A DNA stretch of 64,000 nt, from assembly GCF_030817595.1 (NCBI RefSeq), contig NZ_JAUSZN010000001.1, forward strand, positions 2,798,001-2,862,000, written 5' to 3'. This document shows positions 37,983 through 46,920 of this stretch, one piece after another; position 1 is the stretch's first letter; each line of letters starts with the position of its first letter. This stretch comes from Neobacillus niacini (GTDB lineage: Bacteria > Bacillota > Bacilli > Bacillales > Cytobacillaceae). The notes under the pieces are model-generated. The model worked only from the letters and a program-made list of their open reading frames with translations. It was not told where the DNA came from and did not search any database. Both the position numbers and the translations under genes were made by a program.

Positions 37983-39479
37983 GCGATTTTGTTTAGGAAT
38001 GAAAGTTATCAGGATTAAACTTATAATAGCAAAGGCAAGTACTACATAATAGACCCAATGTAAGGATTGAGTTAGGCCCTCCTGAAGCAGTTCTTTCACT
38101 GTTGCATGTAAATTTTCCCGTTCATTTTCCTTTAATAATAAGTTAGCCGAATCCACTGTTAGTCTTTCATTAGTGCTTCCAGCATTTGCACCTAGATAGT
38201 TTGCAAGCCGATTATTTAGAATTCCTCCAAGTAATGCTGCACCTATTGTGTTCCCTAGATTCCTCATAAACATGTTAGCAGCAGTTGCAACACCTCTTTG
38301 CTGCCAGCTTACGGCACTTTGAATAGAAACGATAAAAGCAGTGGACGTAATACCCATACCAAAACCAACAATAAACGACCCAGCTGCCGCCCAAAGAGGT
38401 CCTGAAGAGGAAGTCATGGTGACAAATACCACACTGCCGAGGATTAAAGCTGTACCGCCAATAAGTGAGGTTTTACGGTATCCCATTGAATTTATCATCT
38501 TTCCAGAAAATGTAGACGCTATCGGCCAGCCAATTGACATGGTTGTTAATGTAAATCCTGCGACAATCGGTGATTGTTCCATTACCCCCTGAACAAATGT
38601 TGGAAGAAAACTCGAAATCCCAATTAACATGATTCCTGTCGTCAAACTTGTTACATTGGCCACAAAAATAGATCGTTCCTTCCAAATGTTAAATGGCATT
38701 ACAGGTTCTTTGGCGCGGCCTTCATGAAAGACAAAGATACCAAGTGTGATAATAAATAGGACAGCCAAACTCATTATTTGCCAGGAGCCCCAGGACCATC
38801 GTCCGCCACCCTCAACAAGTAAAAACATTAATGATGAGATGGAAATGGTTAATAAAAATGCACCTATGTAATCAATTTCATGTTTTTTCTTCTCAACGTT
38901 TTCGTGCAAAAAGAATCCTATACCAGCCAAAGAGAGAATTCCCAGTGGAATGTTTATCCAAAATACATAATTCCAGCTTACATACTGAACAAGCAATCCA
39001 CCGACTGCTGGTCCCGTAACTGCAGATATTCCCCATACACTTGCCAGGTACCCCTGTACATTTGCTCTTTCTTCAGCTGAATAAATATCGCCCACAATAG
39101 TGGTGGCGATAGGCGTAACAGCCCCTGCCCCAAACCCTTGGATTAACCGGAAAAGAATTAATGATTCCATCGACGTGGCAAATCCGCAAAGAATGGATCC
39201 AATTAGGAAAATAATGATACCGATAAAGAGAATCGGTTTTCTACCGAATAAATCTGATAATTTACCATAAATCAGCACTGTTACCGCATTCATTAATAGA
39301 TAAGCTGAAAAAACCCAACTGTAGAGAGTAAAGCCGCCTAGGTCAGCCACTATAGCCGGCATAGCGGTAGAAACAATTGTTGCCTCAATTGCTCCCATAA
39401 ACATCGCAAGCATGACTGCTGCTAGTACAAGTGGTCTATTTGTCTGCCCTCTTTTAGGCTGGGAAATCGGAGCACTCAT
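37971..39479 (-). CDS. DHA2-type MFS drug exporter
   Basis: A 502-residue drug:H+ antiporter of the 14-span EmrB/QacA type. Motif D1 at span 1 (MLAMFMGAIEATIVSTAMPAIVADLGG), motif A YGKLSDLFGRKPILF after span 2, and motif C-like GISAVTGPAVGGLL in span 5. The substrate cannot be inferred. It is an insertion relative to the B. subtilis order, between darB and ccpC. No regulator gene is adjacent apart from ccpC. Confidence 0.85.
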   Translation of the reverse strand: MSAPISQPKRGQTNRPLVLAAVMLAMFMGAIEATIVSTAMPAIVADLGGFTLYSWVFSAYLLMNAVTVLIYGKLSDLFGRKPILFIGIIIFLIGSILCGFATSMESLILFRLIQGFGAGAVTPIATTIVGDIYSAEERANVQGYLASVWGISAVTGPAVGGLLVQYVSWNYVFWINIPLGILSLAGIGFFLHENVEKKKHEIDYIGAFLLTISISSLMFLLVEGGGRWSWGSWQIMSLAVLFIITLGIFVFHEGRAKEPVMPFNIWKERSIFVANVTSLTTGIMLIGISSFLPTFVQGVMEQSPIVAGFTLTTMSIGWPIASTFSGKMINSMGYRKTSLIGGTALILGSVVFVTMTSSSGPLWAAAGSFIVGFGMGITSTAFIVSIQSAVSWQQRGVATAANMFMRNLGNTIGAALLGGILNNRLANYLGANAGSTNERLTVDSANLLLKENERENLHATVKELLQEGLTQSLHWVYYVVLAFAIISLILITFIPKQNRGSA

Positions 39480-39499
39480 TTTTGCACCTCACTTTCTCA

Positions 39500-39530
39500 G
39501 GAAAATAATACAGCCCCCATCTGGGAGCCT
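39500..39530 (-). terminator. Terminator after darB
   Basis: Stem GGCTCCC / GGGGGCT around AGAT, followed on the minus strand by GTATTATTTTC. It abuts the darB stop codon. Confidence 0.6.
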
Positions 39531-39982
39531 TATTTATCACTTTTATTCATCTTATTAACAGCTAAATTTAATTGTGTTAACACCGTACTTCTAGGCAATA
39601 TGCCTTCAAAATAACCATCCTCTGTGTCTACACAAAGAAAAGGATGATTTACTAAAAGTCTTAGACAGGTTTTAATGGAAGCAGTATCCTTTACACGCGG
39701 AACAGATACATTCATAACCTCTTCCACTCTTTTCTTTTCAAGTTGTTCAAATTCTATTCTTTCAAGACCGAGAATGGAATCCATTATAATCGGGGTACTA
39801 ATTAGACCATGTAATTTATAATGTGGATCCAGTACAGGAATTGCCGTATATCCACTTTTGGTTAAAACTAATAGTGCATGTTCTAGATTATTTCCAACCT
39901 GCACATGAGCAACACGCTCAGATGGAATCATTAATTTTCGTATATCTATCTCTAAAAATTCTCCACTGTGAAGACTTATCAT
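39530..39982 (-). CDS. darB: CBS-domain c-di-AMP receptor DarB (CbpB/YkuL)
   Basis: A 150-residue protein of two CBS motifs, with AHVQVGNNLEHALLVLTKSGYTAIPVLDP very close to B. subtilis DarB, then HGLISTPIIMDSILGLERIEFEQL. Apo-DarB activates the (p)ppGpp synthetase Rel and pyruvate carboxylase; c-di-AMP binding prevents this. The ATG at 39982 has GAGGAG 9 nt upstream, preferred to an in-frame upstream codon. The targets' gene pycA is in the same window. Confidence 0.9.
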   Translation of the reverse strand: MISLHSGEFLEIDIRKLMIPSERVAHVQVGNNLEHALLVLTKSGYTAIPVLDPHYKLHGLISTPIIMDSILGLERIEFEQLEKKRVEEVMNVSVPRVKDTASIKTCLRLLVNHPFLCVDTEDGYFEGILPRSTVLTQLNLAVNKMNKSDK

Positions 39983-40061
39983 CGCCGAAAACTCCTCAAT
40001 GTTTGTTATACCACATGTATATTCTACCATAGTTTTCGGAGAACTGGGTTTTTTTATGAAA

Positions 40062-40098
40062 ATACAGAAAAAGATAGGAACCGATAACCGGCTCCTAC
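40062..40098 (-). terminator. Terminator after ykuJ
   Basis: Stem GGAGCCG / CGGTTCC (one G-T pair) followed on the minus strand by TATCTTTTTC; it touches the ykuJ stop codon. Confidence 0.7.
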
Positions 40099-40331
40099 TG
40101 GATTAAATCAAAAATTTCGATGGTGATCATGTCAACATTATCAAATTGATAACGCTTTGGCTTTTCCTTTTCATTATATATTTCCAATTCAAAGGTTTCT
40201 GTTTTTGGATGAAATGTTACCTGACACTTTCTTTCGCCATTCACTTCGAAATAGCGTTGTGCCGGTTCACCCCCATTAGACTGTTCCTGAAGGTTTTTTA
40301 ACCGGGTTAATATCCCTTGAAGCTGTGACAT
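40095..40331 (-). CDS. ykuJ: YkuJ family protein
   Basis: A 78-residue soluble protein with PAQRYFEVNGERKC, TFELEIYNEKEKPKRYQFDNVDMITIEIFDLIQ, matching YkuJ in length and sequence pattern. Function unknown; its structure is known in B. subtilis. GGAGACGGAGC precedes the ATG. ykuK, next to ykuJ in B. subtilis, is missing here. Confidence 0.88.
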   Translation of the reverse strand: MSQLQGILTRLKNLQEQSNGGEPAQRYFEVNGERKCQVTFHPKTETFELEIYNEKEKPKRYQFDNVDMITIEIFDLIQ

Positions 40332-40512
40332 ATGCTCCGTCTCCTTTCAAACACAAGCAAACTTTCTACTGTTATGTTTCTCTTTTAGCCTATTTCTATC
40401 CTTATCGATTATTTCCAGTGATAATCTCAGGTAGCAAATATGCCAATATTAAAAGAATAAAATAACAGACAGCATTTGTCCAAGTAAAAATGAAGAAAAT
40501 GGGAACTTTTTT

Positions 40513-41007
40513 TCAATATGCTTTCTCAATGATTGATTTAGGGATATTATCATATAAATAATCAGCTATCTTCCAGCTGCCATCCATTTTCTTTAACATA
40601 ATTCCCTCGTAATGATCTTTATAACTTACCGGACCATCGGTGGTGGCAGGGAAAAATTGCAGAACATAAATACTTTCTGGGGAAATGACTACTTTTGTTT
40701 CTTCTGAATATTGAAAAAATGGAATATAATAAAATGCAAAATCTGAACCATATGTAACAAATTTACCCTCTTCCTCAAACATATTCTCGTCACAAAACAT
40801 TTTTTGATAATCCTCCGAAAAATATGGGCTTAATACATCTCTGATTTCTTGTTTTGTTCTGGTTTGATCACTAAGTGAGATTTGAGCCTGAAAAGCTTTC
40901 TGTAAGAAGCTAAAAACATCATTTTTATCGCTTAGACTATCTTTTGCGTTTGGAGACAAAGGTATTAATAGTAGTACTATGAAAAGTATTAGCAACGTTT
41001 TCTTCAT
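40513..41007 (-). CDS. Secreted protein, DUF3993-like
   Basis: A 164-residue protein with an N-terminal signal sequence (MKKTLLILFIVLLLIPLSPN) and a conserved exported domain: SDQTRTKQEIRDVLSPYFSEDYQKMF, then SWKIADYLYD. No lipobox Cys, so secreted or membrane-tethered by an uncut signal. AGAGGGGAAGGAA precedes the ATG at 41007, preferred to longer in-frame starts. Function unknown. Confidence 0.72.
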   Translation of the reverse strand: MKKTLLILFIVLLLIPLSPNAKDSLSDKNDVFSFLQKAFQAQISLSDQTRTKQEIRDVLSPYFSEDYQKMFCDENMFEEEGKFVTYGSDFAFYYIPFFQYSEETKVVISPESIYVLQFFPATTDGPVSYKDHYEGIMLKKMDGSWKIADYLYDNIPKSIIEKAY

Positions 41008-41164
41008 TTCCTTCCCCTCTCTTCTTTCAGAACCTATGTTAATATTCATTTTATCAACAAATATTCCATCCAAACGCATATAAAAAACGCAAAAATACTG
41101 CAGCAAAGGACATTAAACCGCAAATTTTTTAAATTCTTCTAGACAACTCTCGAAAAATCTTTAT

Positions 41165-41193
41165 AAAAAAAAGGCCCTCATATGAAGGGCCCT
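41165..41193 (-). terminator. Terminator after the 79-residue membrane protein gene
   Basis: Perfect stem GGGCCCTTCA / TGAGGGCC-type with T8 on the minus strand. Confidence 0.85.
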
Positions 41194-41431
41194 ATCGTAA
41201 AAAGGTAATTGCACAAAAAAGGATGATAAAAAGAACCAAGGCAAAAAATATACCATATGATAAAAATATCGGATTGCTAAGGTAAATATGTTTTTGTACT
41301 GGCTTAGGGATATTTGTATCAATGTCTCCTTCAGCAGCCTTTTGTTTTCTTGCCACAACCAATGTATACACAAGCGAAACCGCAAGAACACCAACAATAA
41401 CGATGGATAGTGCATTAACAAATAGATTCAT
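41192..41431 (-). CDS. Small two-span membrane protein
   Basis: A 79-residue protein with spans at about residues 5-28 (VNALSIVIVGVLAVSLVYTLVV) and 55-78 (FLSYGIFFALVLFIILFCAITF) around a basic/acidic loop. AAAGGAGAAATCGCTC precedes the ATG. It is 68 nt downstream of ykuI. Not recognised. Confidence 0.7.
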   Translation of the reverse strand: MNLFVNALSIVIVGVLAVSLVYTLVVARKQKAAEGDIDTNIPKPVQKHIYLSNPIFLSYGIFFALVLFIILFCAITFLR

Positions 41432-41498
41432 GAGCGATTTCTCCTTTAATCAAGTTACTATTAAAGTTCCACTTTATGAATCATTCTATGCAATGGAG

Positions 41499-42710
41499 TT
41501 ATAACAACTGGTCATGATCAAATAAATACTGATAGGTAATATCAATAAATAAATAGTCATTCCCATTTATAGGAATAGAGAAGGTGCGGATTGTTTCTCC
41601 AGTCTCAATATCACTATATAAGTCAGAGAGAATTCCTTTGCCTTCATTTCTCATTTTGATAATATTTTCTAAAAAATATGGACGCCAGCTCCAATTTTTT
41701 AGGATATATTCTTTTTGCGTAAACCAGCCGTTTTCACCTTTAAGGATATTAGAGGATTTTTGAAAACCATCTTCATCACATACATACATTCGAAATGCAA
41801 TCCCATCCATTTCCTTCGCAAGTGAAGTAAATAACTCCTCATAATTAGCTTTTTTATTCTTTACTAAAATGTCTTGTACTTTATTTTGGAAATATGCAGC
41901 GGCTGAATAAATTGCCTCAAGCTTTCTCTTCTCATAGGCAATAAATTCATGAAATTTTCCTTTTAATCGCTCTTTTAGTAATTCCCGCTCAATAAAGTCC
42001 GGTGCAGGTGGATGAAGATAAAAACCTTGGTAATATCTCCCGCCATTTTTCCATGCAAACTGAAGCTGATAACTCATTTCTATATTTTCAAATAGTAATG
42101 TGGCACCAATTTTTCTAGCCAATAAAGACAGAGAAAATAGGACATCAGTAAAGCTTGAAGCAGTTGCGTTTGATTTTAAGGCCTGTAGATTTATTTTTAT
42201 AATTTCAGGATTTAATTTACCAATCCGCTCAAAGTAATTGGTATCATTATCAATACCGGCAATGGCAACCTTAATTCCATACGTACGATAATATTGTAAT
42301 AAATGATCCAATTGAGCAAAATCACCCTTATAATTACCTTCAGAAATTTCAAGGACTATTCTCTTTAAACTCAATCCTTTTTTTTCAAAAGCCAACAGTT
42401 CCTGTAGAAATGGCTCTCCATGTCGATACATGAGTAAATCGGCGTCACGATTCAAATAGATACTGACATCATCTTCTAGCTCTATTGCTAGGTCTAATGC
42501 TTTCTGAACTAACAGAAGATCAACTTCATATTTATATTCATCAGGGATTTGGTCATCAAGAAAAAATTGACCCAAGCTAATGATGTTACCTTCCGATCGA
42601 TACCTACCCAAAACCTCATATGCAATAACACGCTGCTCATCGGCACTGAAAATTGGTTGAAAATAAGGAATGACATTTTCAAGATCCGTTAGGATATCCA
42701 ATGCATCCAT
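41499..42710 (-). CDS. ykuI: EAL-domain protein YkuI
   Basis: A 403-residue protein with an N-terminal EAL domain and the YkuI-specific C-terminal sensor-like domain. The EAL signature reads YEVLGR, followed by YLNRD, VLEISE and IIKINL; the usual DDFGTG loop is IDNDTN, so one metal-binding Asp is replaced. B. subtilis YkuI binds c-di-GMP without clear hydrolysis, consistent with a receptor role. Gene order ykuI-ykuJ fits. Confidence 0.9.
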   Translation of the reverse strand: MDALDILTDLENVIPYFQPIFSADEQRVIAYEVLGRYRSEGNIISLGQFFLDDQIPDEYKYEVDLLLVQKALDLAIELEDDVSIYLNRDADLLMYRHGEPFLQELLAFEKKGLSLKRIVLEISEGNYKGDFAQLDHLLQYYRTYGIKVAIAGIDNDTNYFERIGKLNPEIIKINLQALKSNATASSFTDVLFSLSLLARKIGATLLFENIEMSYQLQFAWKNGGRYYQGFYLHPPAPDFIERELLKERLKGKFHEFIAYEKRKLEAIYSAAAYFQNKVQDILVKNKKANYEELFTSLAKEMDGIAFRMYVCDEDGFQKSSNILKGENGWFTQKEYILKNWSWRPYFLENIIKMRNEGKGILSDLYSDIETGETIRTFSIPINGNDYLFIDITYQYLFDHDQLL

Positions 42711-42866
42711 TCAAGTACCCTCCAGAAAAAGATTTTCCTCATTATACCATACCTTACTATACAATACGCTCAACTAACATCTCTTGTTCTTTTCCAAAAG
42801 GATACCATCATAGTAAATCCGGAACAACAAATGATAAAACCAAGTCCTATGATTGGAGGATACCTT

Positions 42867-43655
42867 TTGAAAAAACTTTGCTTAATGGTTTCAATTCTTC
42901 CACTTTTTGGATGTAACAATACAGATGATACTGTTTCAAAACAAACAAAGAAACAAAGCTACACGGAAATATATGAACAAATACCGAGCACATCCATTAG
43001 GAAAACGGAAAATCCCGACATTGTTCTTAAAAAAGTTAACAATCAGCCAGCTAAAAAGGATTCAATGATGCTGGACGTTGTATTAATAAAACAAAATCCA
43101 GAACTGAGATATGGGTGTGAAGTAACAAGCCTCGCCATGGTTTTAAATCATGCGGGTGTCAATATAGACAAAATGGAATTGTATCGTTCCATTCAAAAAG
43201 ATCCTGATCCTATCAAAAGATCAGCAAATGGCGACATTTTAAATTGGGGCAACCCTGCCGATGGTTTTGTTGGAGATATGACAGGAAGGCAGGCTGGTTA
43301 TGCCGTCTTTGATAAACCCATGGAAGCACTGGTGAATCAAAAGCTGCCAGGGAGAGCAATAAATTTAACCAATCAGCCATTTGAACGAGTTCTAGAGCAT
43401 GTTTCTGCTGGTTATCCTGTAGTAGTTTGGACAACAGGTGATTATCGGTTGCCTGATCGCTGGGAGTCGTGGAATCATGGGCAGCAAGTGATAAAAACAC
43501 CTCTTGACCTGCATGCAGTAGTTCTTGTAGGGTATGACGCAAACTATGTATATTTGAATGATCCACTTTCCGGTAAAAAACAAGTAAGAGTGGGAAGAAA
43601 TCAATTTATTGAATCCTGGAAGGCCCTTCAGAGCAGGGCTATTAGTTATAAGTAA
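42867..43655 (+). CDS. C39-like cysteine peptidase lipoprotein
   Basis: A 262-residue lipoprotein: TTG start behind GGAGG, signal MKKLCLMVSILPLFGC with the lipobox Cys at residue 16. The peptidase-like domain has the catalytic Cys in PELRYGCEVTSLAMVLNHAG, His in DLHAVVLVGYD and Asp in YLNDPLSG. This matches the C39-like peptidase family on the outer face of the membrane. The target is unknown. It is divergent from ykuI. Confidence 0.82.
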   Translation: MKKLCLMVSILPLFGCNNTDDTVSKQTKKQSYTEIYEQIPSTSIRKTENPDIVLKKVNNQPAKKDSMMLDVVLIKQNPELRYGCEVTSLAMVLNHAGVNIDKMELYRSIQKDPDPIKRSANGDILNWGNPADGFVGDMTGRQAGYAVFDKPMEALVNQKLPGRAINLTNQPFERVLEHVSAGYPVVVWTTGDYRLPDRWESWNHGQQVIKTPLDLHAVVLVGYDANYVYLNDPLSGKKQVRVGRNQFIESWKALQSRAISYK

Positions 43656-43656
43656 T

Positions 43657-43690
43657 TATAAAAGCAGCCAAAAGTGGCTGCTTTTATGTA
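43657..43690. terminator. Terminator after the C39-like gene
   Basis: Stem AAAAGCAGCC / GGCTGCTTTT with a 6-nt loop, T-rich on the + side. Confidence 0.85.
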
Positions 43691-43850
43691 TTTTTTCTCA
43701 GTTTTAGAATATGAACTAATATATACCTTTCTATTTTAAAATTTTCATTATCAAATTACTTGCAAAATGGACGGATTTTAACGAAAATACGAATGACTCT
43801 CTTTTAATGAATAGATAAAAAAAAATTGGAGATAGGTTGGTAGGATAAAT

Positions 43851-44729
43851 ATGCCCCAAAAAATGAAAAGGAGAACTTTCTTGAAAAGTACTTTTGGTAC
43901 ATTCCTCACGGTTCTCGGTCTTGGTTCAGGCGGTTACTTCTATGCCAATCGAATTGAACCTTCACTACTAGAAATCAATAAAATCGAAATTAAGCATACC
44001 CTAATTCCAGATAGTTTTAACGGAATAAAAATTGTCCAATTTAGCGATACACATCTAGGGTTTCACTATAATGTCAACCAATTTAAAAAGTTAGTAGAAA
44101 AAATTAATGAACTAGAGCCTGACTTAATTTTTTTTACAGGGGACTTATTGGACGAGCCAAATAAATATGGTGAAATCAATAAAATCGCTCCAATTTTAAA
44201 GCAATTAAATGCCACTATCGGTAAATATTGCATTTACGGAAACCATGATCATGGGGGCTATGGTTCAGAAATCTATCGGAACCTTATGGAATTATCTGAC
44301 TTTACTTTACTGCTAAACGAATCTCTACTTATCAAACAAAAAGATGGCAGCTCTATTTCTCTTATAGGAATAGATGATCGTATGCTCGGAAAACCCGACT
44401 TGGATTTAGCCATGAAACGAGTCCCTGACGATTCATTTAAATTGCTTTTATCGCATGCTCCAGATGTTGCTGACGAAGCCTTGAATTATGGGATACATTG
44501 GCAATTAAGCGGGCATAGTCATGGAGGGCAGGTGAAAATACCTTTTGTTGGTGCACTCGTAATCCCACCGTTCGCACAGAATTACCCTGAGGGTCTATAT
44601 ACGATTAGCGGGGTCAATGCCTTATCGCTATATGTAAACCGAGGAATTGGTACCACTCGTCTGCCCTTTCGATTCATGGCGAAACCTGAATTAACTGTAT
44701 TTACACTTATCTCATCTGGAACAGATTAG
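43851..44729 (+). CDS. ykuE: Tat-exported metallophosphoesterase YkuE
   Basis: A 292-residue metallophosphoesterase. The N-terminus has a twin-arginine signal (KRRTFLKSTFG) and a hydrophobic stretch; YkuE is a Tat substrate in B. subtilis and is held at the cell wall. Metal-site motifs: FSDTHLG, FTGDLLDE, YGNHDHGG, LSHAPD and LSGHSHGGQ. It probably acts on a phosphodiester or lipid substrate; UDP-DAG hydrolases are relatives. Confidence 0.92.
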   Translation: MPQKMKRRTFLKSTFGTFLTVLGLGSGGYFYANRIEPSLLEINKIEIKHTLIPDSFNGIKIVQFSDTHLGFHYNVNQFKKLVEKINELEPDLIFFTGDLLDEPNKYGEINKIAPILKQLNATIGKYCIYGNHDHGGYGSEIYRNLMELSDFTLLLNESLLIKQKDGSSISLIGIDDRMLGKPDLDLAMKRVPDDSFKLLLSHAPDVADEALNYGIHWQLSGHSHGGQVKIPFVGALVIPPFAQNYPEGLYTISGVNALSLYVNRGIGTTRLPFRFMAKPELTVFTLISSGTD

Positions 44730-44732
44730 AAG

Positions 44733-44770
44733 AATCCTTGCCATTGATTGGATAAGGATTTTTTTATTTT
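44733..44770 (+). terminator. Terminator after ykuE
   Basis: Stem AATCCTT / AAGGATT with T7 on the + strand. Confidence 0.8.
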
Positions 44771-44860
44771 TTACAATAATGTTTTTACTTTCTTGTATTT
44801 CTATTTTACAATTAAGAATAATAAAGATAGACAATATAAAAGATAAAAGGAGTACCTATT

Positions 44861-45337
44861 TTGACTGATGATAGAAAACAACCCCATACAAAAGCAAAGC
44901 TAACGATCGATAACCTCTCACAAGCTCTCTTTATTGTTAATCGCCATGCGAAAACAGCTCCAAACCCCAAATTTTTATACAAATTAAAGCATGAATCTTT
45001 AAAGAAATTAATCGAAGAAGGAAAAGCAAAAAAAATAGGTCTTCATTTTTCACAAAATCCACGTAATAGTAAACAACAATCCGACGTCCTCGTTGAATGT
45101 GGTCATTATACTTTTCATATTCCTCCTACCAAGTCTGACTTTGCTGAACTGCCTCATTTGGGTAAATTAGATGGAAGTGTTAGAAATCCAAAAACCTCAC
45201 TTTCACTAAGCCAAGCAAAATCGGTTTTACAGACATATACCGGAATTAAAGAAATGGAGCAGCCACCTTCAAACCCACAAAAAAACCGCCCCTATCAAAA
45301 ACCAATTTTTAAAAAGTTAGGGGAAAGATATACGTAA
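44861..45337 (+). CDS. ykyB: YkyB family protein
   Basis: A 158-residue basic soluble protein with LTIDNLSQALFIVNRHAKTAPNPKFLY and GLHFSQNPRNSKQQSDVLVECGHYTFHIPP, close to YkyB of B. subtilis. Function unknown. The start is a TTG with AAAGGAG 8 nt upstream. Located between ykuE and patA as expected. Confidence 0.85.
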   Translation: MTDDRKQPHTKAKLTIDNLSQALFIVNRHAKTAPNPKFLYKLKHESLKKLIEEGKAKKIGLHFSQNPRNSKQQSDVLVECGHYTFHIPPTKSDFAELPHLGKLDGSVRNPKTSLSLSQAKSVLQTYTGIKEMEQPPSNPQKNRPYQKPIFKKLGERYT

Positions 45338-45484
45338 AAAAGCCGGAGTCATCCGTCTTTTTTACGTTTTTTTATGGTTAAAAATATCCTTCCTCAATCT
45401 CCACACGCTCATTATTGTAGAATATTTCTATAAATCTGTTTATAATCAAAAGTACTGATTATAGCAATGGAAGGGTGAACAAGG

Positions 45485-46639
45485 GTGGAACATTTAATAA
45501 ATACCAGAGTTCAAGAAATTGAAGTTTCGGGCATTAGAAAATTTTATAATATGGTGTCACACATAGATGATGTCATCTCACTAACGATTGGTCAGCCAGA
45601 TTTTCAGACACCAGAGCATGTCAAACAAGCTGGCATCAAAGCGATTGAGGATAATTTCACCTCCTATACCCATAATGCGGGTATCAGTGAATTACGAACT
45701 GCCGCTTGCGATTTCGTTGCAAAGAAATACGGGCTCACTTATGAGCCAGATTCGGAAGTAATTGTTACTGTAGGAGCAAGTGAAGCTATTGATATCACAT
45801 TTAGAACCATTCTAGCTGAAGGTACAGAGGTAATTTTGCCTGGGCCCATATATCCTGGATATGAACCCATCATTCAGATGTGTGGGGCAGTACCTGTGCA
45901 TGTCGATATCAGGGATAATCAATTCCGATTTACATTAGACATGATTAAACCTTATATAACTGATAAGACACGCTGTATTGTCATGCCTTATCCATCTAAT
46001 CCGACAGGAGTCAGTCTCACAGAGATAGAGTTAAAAGAAATAGCTGATTACTTAAAAGAGAGAAAAATATTCGTACTTGCAGATGAAATATACAGCGAGT
46101 TGACTTATGATCAGCCGCATATTTCCATTGCTTCGTTTTTAAAAGAGAAAACAATTGTAATAAATGGCTTATCAAAATCTCATTCAATGACCGGGTGGAG
46201 AATAGGGTTCCTATTTGCTCCTAAAGACATTACGAAGCACATCTTAAAGGTGCACCAATATAATGTTTCCTGTGCGGCATCCATTGCACAAAGAGCCGCT
46301 TTAGCTGCTTTAACAACTGGAATGGATGATGCCATTCCAATGAAAAAGGAATATATCAAAAGACGCGACTATGTTTATAATCGTTTAACTGCAATGGGGC
46401 TTCAAGTCGTTAAGCCTGATGGGGCCTTTTACTTTTTTGTAAAGATCCCCGACTTCATTCAATTAAACAGTTTTGATTTTGCACTAGAGATGGTTCATCA
46501 AGCAAAAGTTGCAGTAGTTCCTGGAAGTGCATTCTCTGAATACGGTGAAGGTTATTTTCGATTATCATTTGCCTGTTCACTTGAAAAGTTAGAAACCGGA
46601 TTGAACCGAATAGAGACATTTTTTAATACGAAAAAATAA
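45485..46639 (+). CDS. patA: Class I aminotransferase PatA (N-acetyl-LL-diaminopimelate aminotransferase)
   Basis: PLP aminotransferase that aminates N-acetyl-2-amino-6-oxopimelate, the step between DapH and DapL. 384 residues with GQPDFQTPEHVKQAG, MPYPSNPTG, LADEIYSELTY and the PLP lysine in NGLSKSHSMTGWRIGF. GTG start. It lies about 9 kb from dapH-dapL on the other strand. A role in other transaminations is possible, but synteny supports PatA. Confidence 0.9.
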   Translation: MEHLINTRVQEIEVSGIRKFYNMVSHIDDVISLTIGQPDFQTPEHVKQAGIKAIEDNFTSYTHNAGISELRTAACDFVAKKYGLTYEPDSEVIVTVGASEAIDITFRTILAEGTEVILPGPIYPGYEPIIQMCGAVPVHVDIRDNQFRFTLDMIKPYITDKTRCIVMPYPSNPTGVSLTEIELKEIADYLKERKIFVLADEIYSELTYDQPHISIASFLKEKTIVINGLSKSHSMTGWRIGFLFAPKDITKHILKVHQYNVSCAASIAQRAALAALTTGMDDAIPMKKEYIKRRDYVYNRLTAMGLQVVKPDGAFYFFVKIPDFIQLNSFDFALEMVHQAKVAVVPGSAFSEYGEGYFRLSFACSLEKLETGLNRIETFFNTKK

Positions 46640-46674
46640 AATTACCCTCACTGCTGCAGTGAGGGTAGTTTTAT
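46638..46674. terminator. Bidirectional terminator after patA
   Basis: Stem TACCCTCACTGC / GCAGTGAGGGTA, perfect, with A- and T-rich flanks. It also serves the small gene on the minus strand. Confidence 0.9.
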
Positions 46675-46853
46675 TATTGACCTTTGTATTTACCATTGTT
46701 TTTAGGTGCTTTTTCTTTTTTAGCTTTATCTTTATGAATTTTATTTGTTGCTGCTGAGCCCATCTCATGAGCGAATTCTTCATTTAAAACAGCAGAATCG
46801 AATCCCTTTTTATTCTTTTGCTGTGGGTCATTCTTTTTTGTTCTTTTTGCCAT
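46674..46853 (-). CDS. Small Lys-rich protein of 59 residues
   Basis: Starts MAKRTKKNDPQQKNKKGFDS and continues AVLNEEFAHEMGSAATNKIH with a Lys-rich tail ending KNNGKYKGQ. GGAGGAAACTTTTT precedes the ATG, and a terminator follows at once, so it looks like a genuine gene. Composition recalls minor small acid-soluble spore proteins, but I cannot assign a family. Confidence 0.7.
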   Translation of the reverse strand: MAKRTKKNDPQQKNKKGFDSAVLNEEFAHEMGSAATNKIHKDKAKKEKAPKNNGKYKGQ

Positions 46854-46920
46854 AAAAAGTTTCCTCCTATTTCAGCTTCTATCATAGTTTCTGAAAACAG
46901 GAGGTATTTATACAAGCCTA

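Noticed and set aside
43213..43604. Minus-strand ORFs of 70-117 codons
   Set aside because: They are antisense to the well-supported C39-like lipoprotein and show no RBS or recognisable domain.
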